In this document: positions 16,337 through 24,578 of the stretch, one piece after another
How the letters are laid out: each line of letters opens with the position of its first letter
Position numbering within the stretch: position 1 is the first letter of the stretch
Source: Nonomuraea turcica
Lineage (GTDB): Bacteria > Actinomycetota > Actinomycetes > Streptosporangiales > Streptosporangiaceae
Assembly: GCF_030718205.1 (NCBI RefSeq)
Contig: NZ_JAUZQF010000040.1
Coordinates: 1-64,000 of the forward strand
Length of the DNA stretch: 64,000 nt
Direction: 5' to 3'
Translations under genes and position numbers: made by a program
The notes under the pieces: model-generated
Database searches by the model: none
The model's input: only the letters and a program-made list of their open reading frames with translations
Told to the model about the DNA's origin: nothing

Positions 16337-18450
16337 GCTCGGAGTCCCTTGGTCGATTCGACGACTTCGCCCAGCTTACGGCGCAGTGCCTCGTAGAACA
16401 TGCTCAGCGGGAACTCGTCCGGCAGCACCGCGTCCACCTTGGCCTTCTGCTCCTCGGGCAGCGCCTCGATCCCCTTGGCCCAGGTCGAGCCCGGGTGCGG
16501 CGCCACGTAGGAGCTCACCAGCTCGTACGCCGCCAGCCAGTGCGCCAGCTTGGACCGGTCGATGCTGTCCCGGTAGAGCTTCTCCACCTCGCCCCGCAGG
16601 TCGGCCACCCCGTCCGCGACCCGCTCCCAGTCGATCGACAGCCGGTTGTCGGTCCACCGCACGACATCGTTGCGGTGCAGGTAGGCGAAGAGCAGCTGCC
16701 CGCCGAGCCCGTCGTAGTTCCGCACCCGCTCCCCGCTGATCGGGAACCTGAACAGCCGGTCGAACAGGATCGCGTGCTGCACGTACCGGGCGTGCGGCAC
16801 CCCCTGCTGCTCCAGCTTCACCGCCTCGCCGAACGCGGTCAGGTCGCAGCGCAGCTCCTCCAGCGAGTACAGCCAGTACGGCATCCGCTGTTTGATCATG
16901 AACGGGTCGAACGGCAGGTCCCCGTGGCTGTGCGTGCGGTCGTGGACCAGGTCCCACAACACGAACGTGTCCTGCGCGAGCTGCTGCGAGTCCAGCAGCC
17001 TGGCGGCGTCCGGCGGCAGGTCCAGCTTGAGCGTCTGCGCGGCCGCCGCGGACACCCGCCTGAACCTGGCGGCCTCGCGGTCGGCGAAGATGCCGCCCCA
17101 GGTGAAGCGGGCCGGCGCCTGGCGCACCGCCACCGTCTCGGGGAACAACACGGCCGAGTGCGTGTCGTAGCCGGAGGTGAAGTCCTCGAACGCGATCGGC
17201 ACGAACATCGGGTTGTCGTAGCCGTTCGCCTCCAGCCTGGCCAGCCAGTCCGGCCAGATCGTACGGATCCAGACGGCCTCCAGGTTGCGGTTGGTGTTGC
17301 CGTTCTGGGTGTACATGGGGAACACCACGACGTGCTCCAGACCGTCCACCCGCTGGGTGTCGGGGTGGAAGCGATCGAGCGAGTCGAGGAAGTCGGGCAC
17401 GCCGAGTCCCTCGCCGGCCCACTTCGCCAGGTCATGGCGCACGGCCTCGAGGTACGCGGCATCGTGCGGGAAATACGGCGATATTTCGCTTACGTGGCCG
17501 GCGATCTCGCCTACCAGCGCCTTGGCGCGTTCCTTGGACTCCTCCGGCACCGAGCCGTCCTTGACCTGGAGCGGCCTGAGCTGCTCGACGGCGGCCTTGA
17601 GCCGGGCGAACAGGGCTGCCTTGGCCTCGTCGCGCGTCCCCGCCGCCTCGTCGCCCACCGGGACGCGGGCGGCCCAGGTGATCACGTTCGCCCAGAGCCT
17701 GCGGTGGTCGTAGTCGTCAAGGGAGTCGTCGCCGAACAGGTCGGAGTCGGCGAACACGACCACGCGGCCCCGGCCGTGCCGTACGGCCACGGCCAGCGGC
17801 GCACCGGCCGGATCGGCGGTGGGCGAGGTCGTGAACAACACGGTCGCGTCCGCCGCGGTGGCGCCCCCGACGGACGAAGGCGTGCCAGCGGTCCCGGCGG
17901 CGGGCGCGAGGGTCAGGACGCCGGTCCGGTAGAAGCAGGCGGTCTTGACGCCCGCGAGCAGCCCGTCCGTGGTGGCGCGCGTGGCGAGCACCCAGGTGGC
18001 CACGTCCCGGTGCGCGTGCCTCGGGTCGCGCACGGTGGTGTGCTCCACCCCGACCCCGAACCGCCCGAGCAGCTCACGCACGTTGTTGCCGTACTTGTCC
18101 TGCTCTTCCTCGGCCAGCACCACCAGCCCGCCGCCCGCGGCCACGTACGCCTCGACGGCGTCCAGCTCGGCGGCGGAGAACACCGGGCTACCCTGCCCGG
18201 TGGTGCGCTCCCATCGCTCCCCCGAGGGGTGCGCGATCACCACGACGTCCTGATCGGAAAGGACCGCGGCGTCGAGCGGCCCCGACGAGTGAGCGACCAC
18301 CGTGTGCCCCAGGTGCCGCAGCAGCCCGGCCGCGCGGGCATAGCTGTTGTCGTCGGGATGCGCGGGATTGATGGCCTCGGCCACCTCGCGCCGGATGGTC
18401 CACGACTCGCTGTGGGCTTCGTCGAACAACACTCGAGGGAACGCTCGCAT
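16333..18450 (-). CDS. DUF6421 protein with N-terminal GATase1-like domain
   Basis: A 705-residue two-part protein of unknown function. Residues about 270-705 match DUF6421 as I remember it (VFPMYTQNGNTNRNLEAVWI, SWGGIF-like FTWGGIFADREAARFRR, DPFMIKQRMPYWLYSLEELR). Residues about 1-255 form an extra a/b domain resembling DUF4350/class I glutamine-amidotransferase-like folds (VLFDEAH, VAAGGGLVVLAEEEQDKYGN, GRGRVVVFADSDLFGDDSL), which Streptomyces DUF6421 proteins lack as far as I recall. HDRTHSHGD (near 503) and EELRCD (near 531) could form a metal site. ATG 18450 has GGAG 8 nt upstream. First gene of the SDR/threonine aldolase operon. Confidence 0.75.
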   Translation of the reverse strand: MRAFPRVLFDEAHSESWTIRREVAEAINPAHPDDNSYARAAGLLRHLGHTVVAHSSGPLDAAVLSDQDVVVIAHPSGERWERTTGQGSPVFSAAELDAVEAYVAAGGGLVVLAEEEQDKYGNNVRELLGRFGVGVEHTTVRDPRHAHRDVATWVLATRATTDGLLAGVKTACFYRTGVLTLAPAAGTAGTPSSVGGATAADATVLFTTSPTADPAGAPLAVAVRHGRGRVVVFADSDLFGDDSLDDYDHRRLWANVITWAARVPVGDEAAGTRDEAKAALFARLKAAVEQLRPLQVKDGSVPEESKERAKALVGEIAGHVSEISPYFPHDAAYLEAVRHDLAKWAGEGLGVPDFLDSLDRFHPDTQRVDGLEHVVVFPMYTQNGNTNRNLEAVWIRTIWPDWLARLEANGYDNPMFVPIAFEDFTSGYDTHSAVLFPETVAVRQAPARFTWGGIFADREAARFRRVSAAAAQTLKLDLPPDAARLLDSQQLAQDTFVLWDLVHDRTHSHGDLPFDPFMIKQRMPYWLYSLEELRCDLTAFGEAVKLEQQGVPHARYVQHAILFDRLFRFPISGERVRNYDGLGGQLLFAYLHRNDVVRWTDNRLSIDWERVADGVADLRGEVEKLYRDSIDRSKLAHWLAAYELVSSYVAPHPGSTWAKGIEALPEEQKAKVDAVLPDEFPLSMFYEALRRKLGEVVESTKGLRA

Positions 18451-18458
18451 GAAATATC

Positions 18459-18484
18459 TCCTGCATCTACCGCCTTATGCAGGA
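18459..18484. promoter_or_regulatory. Inverted repeat TCCTGCAT-N10-ATGCAGGA at the DUF6421 start
   Basis: Perfect 8-bp arms (18459-18466 and 18477-18484) lie just upstream of the DUF6421 ATG in an unusually AT-rich gap. The arm nearer the gene contains its Shine-Dalgarno. It could be a repressor operator or an mRNA hairpin that hides the ribosome-binding site. The adjacent TATATTTT could hold a -10. Confidence 0.5.
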
Positions 18485-18520
18485 AAATATACACATAACT
18501 ACCGCATGCCTCGCCAAACC

Positions 18521-19177
18521 TCAGGCGGCACCGGGCCGGACGACGCCGGTCTCGTACGCGAACACCACCGCCTGAGCCCGATCGCGCAGGGAGAGCTTCA
18601 TGAGCACCCGCGCCACGTGCGTCTTGACCGTCGCCTCCCCCACGTACAGATCCCTGGCGATCTCCGCGTTGGTCAGGCCGCGGGCGAGCAGCCGCAGCAC
18701 CTCCAGCTCACGCGGCGTCAGCTCGGCCAGCATGGGCGAGGGTGCCGGGTCGGCCCGGCCGGCGAACGAGGCGATCACCCGGCTGGTCACGGCCGGGTCG
18801 AGCAGCGCGTCACCGGCGTGCACCACCTTGATCGCCTCGAGCAGCTGCTCCGGTGGCGACACCTTCAGCAGGAAGCCGCTGGTGCCGGCGCGCAGCGCGG
18901 CGTAGAGGTTCTCGTCGGTGTCGAACGTGGTCAAGGTGATGACCTTGGGCGGCGACGGTGTGTCGAGCAGCTCCTTCGCCGCGGACAGCCCGTCGAGCCT
19001 GGGCATCGAGATGTCCATGAGGACGATGTCCGGACGCGTGCGCCGGGCCACGGCGACGGCCTCGCGCCCGTCGGCGGCCTCGCCGACGACTTCCATGCCG
19101 GGGTCGCTATCGACGACCATGCGTAACCCGGCCCTGACCATCGCTTGGTCGTCGGCGATGACTATGCGAATGCCCAC
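18521..19177 (-). CDS. NarL/LuxR-type response regulator, no adjacent kinase
   Basis: A 218-residue response regulator. The receiver domain (about 1-120) has the acidic pair near residue 9 (IADDQ), the phospho-acceptor Asp in DIVLMDISMP near 54 and Lys in GFLLKVSP. The C-terminal LuxR HTH (about 148-212) reads LTPRELEVLRLLARGLTNAE. It controls transcription when phosphorylated. No sensor kinase lies beside it, although a second pair is 37 kb away. The neighbours are the divergently positioned DUF6421 operon control region and the Ser/Thr kinase operon, so a functional link is possible but unproven. ATG start. Confidence 0.92.
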   Translation of the reverse strand: MGIRIVIADDQAMVRAGLRMVVDSDPGMEVVGEAADGREAVAVARRTRPDIVLMDISMPRLDGLSAAKELLDTPSPPKVITLTTFDTDENLYAALRAGTSGFLLKVSPPEQLLEAIKVVHAGDALLDPAVTSRVIASFAGRADPAPSPMLAELTPRELEVLRLLARGLTNAEIARDLYVGEATVKTHVARVLMKLSLRDRAQAVVFAYETGVVRPGAA

Positions 19178-19247
19178 AAGGCGGAGGGTAGACGCCCGGC
19201 GCCTGCCTTGAATACCCAGGCCAAGCCGGGCACAAGTGAGTTACAAG

Positions 19248-20933
19248 TCACGACACGTGGACGCTCTGCCTGATGCGGGTCTGGGTGGCGTCGTCGCAGG
19301 TGGCCTTGGCGCAGAAGTACATCACGAGCATCGTCTTGGGCTGGCGGTCGATCACGTAGCTCACGAAGCCCAGCCTGGTGCCGGTCGCGGGATCGCGCAG
19401 CGAGCCGTCGAAGCGGGTGGCGGGGCTGTTGCCGGCCTGATCCTGCACGGGCTTGCCGACATCGACCTCGCCCGGCAGCAGGACCTCCATCTTGGCCTTC
19501 ATCTGCTCGGAGTCGCCGGCGGGGTCGAGGGTGTCGGAGGTCTGGACGTACACGCCGGACGCCGCCTCGGGGTCGTCGCTGACGATCTGCGAGACCTTCG
19601 ACCAGTCGGCGCCGGGGCCGGCCACGAACAGGGCCTCGAACTCCGTGGCGTGCGGCGAGGCCACCGCGAACAGGTCGCGGTGCGTACGTGCCGTCCAGTC
19701 GCCCGGATACTCGAACGTCAGCGGGGCGGCGGTGCTGGTCTGGTAGCGGGACCAGGTGTCACCCCGGTGGTTCATGATGATCAACGCGACCAGCGCGAGC
19801 GCGGCGACGGCGGCGACCAGCGTGGTGGCCACGATCGGGACACGGCCCGGGCGCTTGTGCGGCCCGGTGGGGTGGGTGGGCGGCGCGGGCGGCGCCGCCG
19901 CCCTGCCCGCGGCGGCCTGCGGGAGCGGGGCCGCGAGCGGGGCCCCGGCATGGGGTCCGGACGACGGTCCCGCATGCGGCAGGGAATGAGGACCCGACCC
20001 GGGGCCCGAGCCGGGCACGGGGTGCGGCCCGGAGTGCGGGCTGCCGCCGGGACGCGGGATGGAGTAGGCCCCACCGGCGAGGTCGTCGGGCGCGTGCCCG
20101 CTGACGGCGTCGCGCAGCGCCGAGACGAACTCGGTGCAGGTCGTGTAACGCTGCTCGGGCGACTTGGCCAGGGCGCGGTTCATCACGGCGTCGATCTGCG
20201 GCGGCAGGTCGGGCCGCAGCTGGGACAGCGGCGTGGGCTGCTCGGCCAGGTGCGCCCACAGCAGCGCGATGTCGTTCTCGCGCTGGAACGGCAGTCGCGC
20301 CGACAGCGCCTCGTAGACCACGCAGGCCAGCGCGTACTGGTCGCACCGGCCGTCGATGTGCTCCTTGTTGATCTGCTCGGGCGACATGTAGCGGGGCGTG
20401 CCGATGAACTGGTCGGTCTGGGTCAGCCCGGAGATCGACGAGCGGTGCTTGGTGATGCCGAAGTCGGTCAGGTAGACGTGGTTGTCGGCCAGCAGGATGT
20501 TGGCCGGTTTGACGTCGCGATGGATCAGGTCGTGCGCGTGGGCGGCGTCGAGCGCGGCGGCCACCTGCGCGAAGAGCTGGTTGGCCGGGCCGATCGGCAG
20601 CGGTCCCCGGTCGTAGATGAGGCGGCGCAGGTCGAGGCCGTCGACGTAGCGCATGGCGATGTAGAGCACGCCGTCGGCGTCGGCGTTGGCCTCGTAGATC
20701 GGGATGATGTTGGGATGCTCGATGCTGGCGACCGTCCTGGACTCCAGGATGAACCGCTGCCTGAACCGGTCGTCGACGCTGAGCACCGGGTTGAGGATCT
20801 TCAGCGCCACGCGGCGGCTCAACCGGGGGTCGAGCGCCAGGTAGACGACGGCCATGCCGCCTTTGCCGACGATGTCCTCGATGTAATACCCGGCCACCTC
20901 CTGGCCGATGAGCGATCTTTCGTTCAATTGCAT
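19248..20933 (-). CDS. PknB-type Ser/Thr protein kinase, membrane-anchored
   Basis: A 561-residue transmembrane kinase. The N-terminal catalytic domain (about 12-275) has all key motifs: GKGGMAVVYLA (P-loop), VALKIL (Lys), HRDVKPANIL (catalytic loop), LTDFGITK (DFG) and GTPRYMSPEQ. A Pro/Gly-rich linker (about 295-365) is followed by one membrane helix (about 378-402) and an extracellular C-terminal domain of about 155 residues without PASTA repeats. The start is ATG at 20933, overlapping the stop of the upstream gene by one base (TGATG). The frame is open further upstream inside that gene but is noise there. It is probably co-translated with the pseudo-protease gene. Confidence 0.93.
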   Translation of the reverse strand: MQLNERSLIGQEVAGYYIEDIVGKGGMAVVYLALDPRLSRRVALKILNPVLSVDDRFRQRFILESRTVASIEHPNIIPIYEANADADGVLYIAMRYVDGLDLRRLIYDRGPLPIGPANQLFAQVAAALDAAHAHDLIHRDVKPANILLADNHVYLTDFGITKHRSSISGLTQTDQFIGTPRYMSPEQINKEHIDGRCDQYALACVVYEALSARLPFQRENDIALLWAHLAEQPTPLSQLRPDLPPQIDAVMNRALAKSPEQRYTTCTEFVSALRDAVSGHAPDDLAGGAYSIPRPGGSPHSGPHPVPGSGPGSGPHSLPHAGPSSGPHAGAPLAAPLPQAAAGRAAAPPAPPTHPTGPHKRPGRVPIVATTLVAAVAALALVALIIMNHRGDTWSRYQTSTAAPLTFEYPGDWTARTHRDLFAVASPHATEFEALFVAGPGADWSKVSQIVSDDPEAASGVYVQTSDTLDPAGDSEQMKAKMEVLLPGEVDVGKPVQDQAGNSPATRFDGSLRDPATGTRLGFVSYVIDRQPKTMLVMYFCAKATCDDATQTRIRQSVHVS

Positions 20934-22402
20934 CACGTCTCGATGGGGTGACCGCAGTAGCCGCAGAATCGATGCGCCTGTCCGAGCCTCATGCCGCACG
21001 ACGTGCAGTATTTGATCGCCGAATCGGGCGCCGTCATCACCTGCTGCTGCTGTGGGGCCACGTGGAACGACTGGGACCGCCGGACGACCACGGTCTGGTT
21101 GGCTCCGTCGTCGAGGTCGAGCGGTGGACCGGCCGCCAGCGGCTGTGGCAGTGCTGTCGATTGAGCCGGAGTGCGGCGGCGCCACAACAAATACGCTCCG
21201 CCGCCGGCGGCCAGGAAAAGTATCGCCGCCGCCACGATGAACGGCCACAGTGGCGTGGACCCGGTCGGCTCGGCCGCCGCCCGCTTGGTGCCCTGGTCCT
21301 CAGGGCCGCCCCGCTTGGCCAGTGAGGTCTTCAGCAGCCCCGCGGCCACCACGTTGCCGGGGTAGAGCTCGAGCACGCGCTGGAAGCCGGGCGCGGCGTC
21401 GGTGTAGTACTTCGTGTGGTAGCGGGTCAGCGCCGCCTCGAACGCCGTGTCGATCGGGCCCCGGCGCGGCACCACCTTGGCTTGGGACAGGATGCCGGTG
21501 ATCTCCCTGACCCCGATCATCTTGCCTTCCTTGCCGCCGCCGACGAGCAGGCCGACGACGTGGCCGTTCTTGTCACCGATCACCGGCGCGCCCACCAGGC
21601 CCTTGTCGGCCAGGGCGCCCAGCTTGACCGGCTCGTCCACCTTCTTCTCGGGGTCGGCGAACGGCCTGCCGCTCTCGCCTGCCCCGCCTCCCTTGCTCAG
21701 GTGGGCGATCTCGACGGTGTGCTGGACGTTCGGGCCCGGCCGGCCGAGGAAACCGGCGATGTTGGTGGGCGCGCCCACCTGGTCCGGCACCTTGTCGGCG
21801 AGCGGCGCGGTCGGCATGCCGACGCCGCCGGCGACCGGCGTGACCGGCACCAGCACGGCTGGGCTGTCGGGGTCAGAGCCCGCCTTGATGCACTTGACCT
21901 TGAAACCTTCGGTGCTGGCCGGCGAGACGTTGGGGAAGGCCGTGATGTCGGGGGTGACGTTGATGATGCAGGTGGCGGTGTCGCTCTTGGGCGGATAACA
22001 GGCCTGCAGATGGCGGTTGAGCTGGTCGTCGGCGAGCTTGTGCTTCTCGTAGTCGACGGGGAGCTTCACCTTGTGGTGCTCGGCGAAGATCTTGTTGGCC
22101 GCGTAGATCGCGACATCGTTGTCGTTCACCGCGAAGCGCCGCAGCCCGACCATCGTCCCGTCGGGGTTGACCACGGTCCCCGTGCCCGACCCGAACGGGA
22201 TGTCATAGGACCGCTCCACGTGCTTCAGCTCGCCGAGGTGGTCGAGCAGGGTGATCTCCACGTGGGACACGGCTTCCACGCGCACCACGGCCGGACTCAC
22301 CAGGTCGGTGATCCCGCTCGGGTGCTCGTGTGCCGCGACCGGTAACGCGGTCAGCACCAGGGCTGCCGCGATGCCACCTGCCAGAGCTGTGAGGCGCGCC
22401 AT
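20933..22402 (-). CDS. Exported degenerate trypsin-like protein with TM helix and zinc ribbon
   Basis: A 489-residue protein: signal peptide (about 1-24), an extracytoplasmic domain shaped like a trypsin/HtrA fold (GSGTGTVVNPDG near 73; GLVGAPVIGDKNGHVVGLL near 268), one membrane helix (about 372-395), a flexible segment, and a C-terminal zinc ribbon of the CxxC...CxxC type (CTSCGMRLGQAHRFCGYCG). The protease nucleophile motif G-x-S-G-G-P is replaced by LVGAP and no TAAHC-like His motif is visible, so it is probably inactive and may bind peptides or ligands. It is translationally coupled to the kinase, suggesting a sensor or scaffold for it. Confidence 0.7.
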   Translation of the reverse strand: MARLTALAGGIAAALVLTALPVAAHEHPSGITDLVSPAVVRVEAVSHVEITLLDHLGELKHVERSYDIPFGSGTGTVVNPDGTMVGLRRFAVNDNDVAIYAANKIFAEHHKVKLPVDYEKHKLADDQLNRHLQACYPPKSDTATCIINVTPDITAFPNVSPASTEGFKVKCIKAGSDPDSPAVLVPVTPVAGGVGMPTAPLADKVPDQVGAPTNIAGFLGRPGPNVQHTVEIAHLSKGGGAGESGRPFADPEKKVDEPVKLGALADKGLVGAPVIGDKNGHVVGLLVGGGKEGKMIGVREITGILSQAKVVPRRGPIDTAFEAALTRYHTKYYTDAAPGFQRVLELYPGNVVAAGLLKTSLAKRGGPEDQGTKRAAAEPTGSTPLWPFIVAAAILFLAAGGGAYLLWRRRTPAQSTALPQPLAAGPPLDLDDGANQTVVVRRSQSFHVAPQQQQVMTAPDSAIKYCTSCGMRLGQAHRFCGYCGHPIET

Positions 22403-22472
22403 CTCTCCGCTCCAAACACAAGGGATAGGACCAGGGTCCCAATCACCTGTCGTAAGTCAATAGACCACTCGG

Positions 22473-22502
22473 TAGACAAGCGCTTGCTAGGGGGCATAAC
22501 GT
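22473..22502 (+). promoter_or_regulatory. Putative hyuA promoter, possibly leaderless
   Basis: TAGACA (22473-22478) and TAACGT (22497-22502) are separated by 18 nt. Transcription would begin at or next to the GTG start (22509), and no Shine-Dalgarno is visible. The shared operator overlaps the -35 and spacer. Confidence 0.4.
22476..22491. promoter_or_regulatory. Shared operator, site A (hyuAB)
   Basis: Reads ACAAGC-GCTT-GCTAGG, a near match to the inverted repeat CCAAGC-N4-GCTTGG found at four places in the window. It lies 17 nt before hyuA, over the putative -35 and spacer, as expected of a repressor site. The length and symmetry suggest a TetR-family protein (inference). Confidence 0.6.
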
Positions 22503-22508
22503 ACCCGC

Positions 22509-24578
22509 GTGGCCTACACGATCGGCGTCGATGTCGGGGGCACCTTCACCGATGTGGTCCTTCGTAGTACGTCCGGCGCGATTTCCGTGGTCAAGTGCTT
22601 GAGTACCCACTACGACCCCATCGCGGGAATCGTCTCCGGCGTTACGCGCGCGCTCGGCGACCGCGACCCCGCGCAGGTCACCCGGGTGGTGCACGCGACC
22701 ACGCTGGCCACCAACGCGGTGCTCGAACGCAAGGGCGTGCGCGTCGCCTACGTCACGACTCAGGGCTTCCGCGCCTCCGTCCCGCTCGGCCGCTACGCGC
22801 GGGTCGAGGAGGACCGCTACGATCTGCGCTTCTCCCCGCCCCCTCCCCCGGTGGCCGCGGCGGACTGCTTCGAGGTGGTGGAGCGGATCTCGGCGCGCGG
22901 CGAGGTCCTGACGCCGCTGGATGCGAACTCCGTACGGCACGTGGCCGCGGAGATCGCGCGGCGCGGCATCGCGTCGACGGCCGTGTGCCTGCTGCACGCC
23001 TACGCCAACCCTGACCATGAACGGCAAGTGGCGGCGATCCTCCGGCAGTCCGTCCCCACGGTGGTGACCTCGTCGGAGGTATGGCCGGAGATCCGCGAGT
23101 ACGAGCGCGCCACCACCACCATCATGTCCGCCTATATCGGGCCATTGATGGCCTCCTATCTGTCGCGGCTCCGCGACCGGCTGGCCGAGATCGGCATCCA
23201 CGCGCCCATCCACGTCATGGAGTCCAGCGGCGGCGTGATCTCCGCCGACCTGGCCGCCAGGCGGGCGGTGGCCACGATCGAGTCCGGGCCTGCGGCGGGG
23301 GTGCTGGCGGCCGCCGGGGCCGGGTTCGCGGACGTGATCTCGTTCGACATGGGCGGCACCACCGCCAAGGCGTGCGTGGTGCGCGGCGGGCGGCCGGAGA
23401 TCACCCATGAGTTCCACGTGGGCGGCAAGGGCAGCTTCGGCGGGCGGCGGGCGGGCACCGGCGTGCCGATCAAGACGCCTGCCATCGACCTGGCGGAGGT
23501 GGGGGCGGGCGGCGGCAGCATCGCCTGGCTCGACGCGGCGGGCGCGCTGCGCGTGGGCCCGCACTCGGCCGGGTCGTCACCCGGCCCCGCCTGTTACGGC
23601 CTGGGCGGCTCCGAGCCGACCGTCACGGACGCGAACCTGGTGCTCGGCTATCTCTCCTCCGCCTCGATCCCCCTGTCGCCGTCGCTGGCGGACAAGGCCC
23701 TGGACCGGCTGGCGGGGCCGCTCGGGGTGTCGCGGGAAGAGGCGGCGTACGCCGTGCACGAGATCGTGAGCGCCTCGATGGCGTCCGCGGTGCACGTGGT
23801 GACGGTGCAGCGCGGCATCGACCCGCGCGGCTTCGCCCTGGTGGCCTTCGGCGGGGCCGGGCCGATGCACGCGGCCAGGGTGGCCGAGCGGTTCGGGATC
23901 TCGACCGTGGTGGCGCCCGCGTACTGCGGGGTGGCCTCGGCGGCGGGCCTGCTGGCCGGGGAGCTGTCCACGGACCGGGTGCTATCCCGGCTGGGCGCGG
24001 GCGACCCGGAGCCGATCTTCGCCGAACTGTCCGCGGAGGCCGCCGCCGACCTGGGCGTCTCGCCGGCGGATCCCGAGGTTTCTATGCAGCGGTCGGTGGA
24101 CGTCCGCTTCAAGGGCCAGTCGCACGACCTGACCGTCGAGTGGTCCGATTCGCCGGAGATGCTCGCGTCCCGGTTCTTCGAGCGATATCGGCAGGTGTAC
24201 GGCATCGCACAGCAGGGCGAGATCGAGCTGGTCAGCTACCGCGTCCGCGTGATCGTCCGGGCCGACGAGGGCAGTGCCAGCGCCGATGCGGCGGGACGTG
24301 GTACGGCGGAGTCCGGCGCAACACGTGCGGCGGCCGACCCGGTGTCCCCGGAGACCAGCGAGGCCCACCCGTACCTCCCCGCTCCACGCCGGGCGTACTT
24401 CCCCGAGCTGGGCGGCTACGTCGAGATCCCCGTGCACACCAGGGACACCATGGGCGCCACGCTCCCCGGCCCGGCCGTCATCGAGGACGCCGAGTCCACC
24501 ATCGTCGTCCCGCCCGCCTGGACCGCCACGCTCACCGAGTCCCGCGCCGTCCACCTGACACCCGGGAGCGGCAGATGA
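22509..24578 (+). CDS. hyuA: Hydantoinase/oxoprolinase subunit A
   Basis: A 689-residue HyuA-type subunit of an ATP-dependent amidohydrolase (N-methylhydantoinase, 5-oxoprolinase or acetone-carboxylase family), cytoplasmic, working with HyuB. ASKHA-fold motifs are visible: IGVDVGGTFTDVV (about 5-17), ATTLATNAVLERKG (about 64-77), ESGPAAGV and DMGGTTAKACVV (about 279-290). The substrate cannot be read from sequence. The GTG start gives the normal N-terminus. The stop overlaps the hyuB start (ATGA). A 16-bp operator shared with three other loci lies in the promoter, tying it to the PhyH/P450 operon, the LLM gene and the NIPSNAP-like gene. Confidence 0.9.
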   Translation: MAYTIGVDVGGTFTDVVLRSTSGAISVVKCLSTHYDPIAGIVSGVTRALGDRDPAQVTRVVHATTLATNAVLERKGVRVAYVTTQGFRASVPLGRYARVEEDRYDLRFSPPPPPVAAADCFEVVERISARGEVLTPLDANSVRHVAAEIARRGIASTAVCLLHAYANPDHERQVAAILRQSVPTVVTSSEVWPEIREYERATTTIMSAYIGPLMASYLSRLRDRLAEIGIHAPIHVMESSGGVISADLAARRAVATIESGPAAGVLAAAGAGFADVISFDMGGTTAKACVVRGGRPEITHEFHVGGKGSFGGRRAGTGVPIKTPAIDLAEVGAGGGSIAWLDAAGALRVGPHSAGSSPGPACYGLGGSEPTVTDANLVLGYLSSASIPLSPSLADKALDRLAGPLGVSREEAAYAVHEIVSASMASAVHVVTVQRGIDPRGFALVAFGGAGPMHAARVAERFGISTVVAPAYCGVASAAGLLAGELSTDRVLSRLGAGDPEPIFAELSAEAAADLGVSPADPEVSMQRSVDVRFKGQSHDLTVEWSDSPEMLASRFFERYRQVYGIAQQGEIELVSYRVRVIVRADEGSASADAAGRGTAESGATRAAADPVSPETSEAHPYLPAPRRAYFPELGGYVEIPVHTRDTMGATLPGPAVIEDAESTIVVPPAWTATLTESRAVHLTPGSGR

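Noticed and set aside
20934..21248. An extra 105-residue N-terminal extension on the Ser/Thr kinase
   Set aside because: It is an out-of-frame reading of the upstream gene; the TGATG junction and the kinase domain start at MQLNERSLIGQ fix the start.
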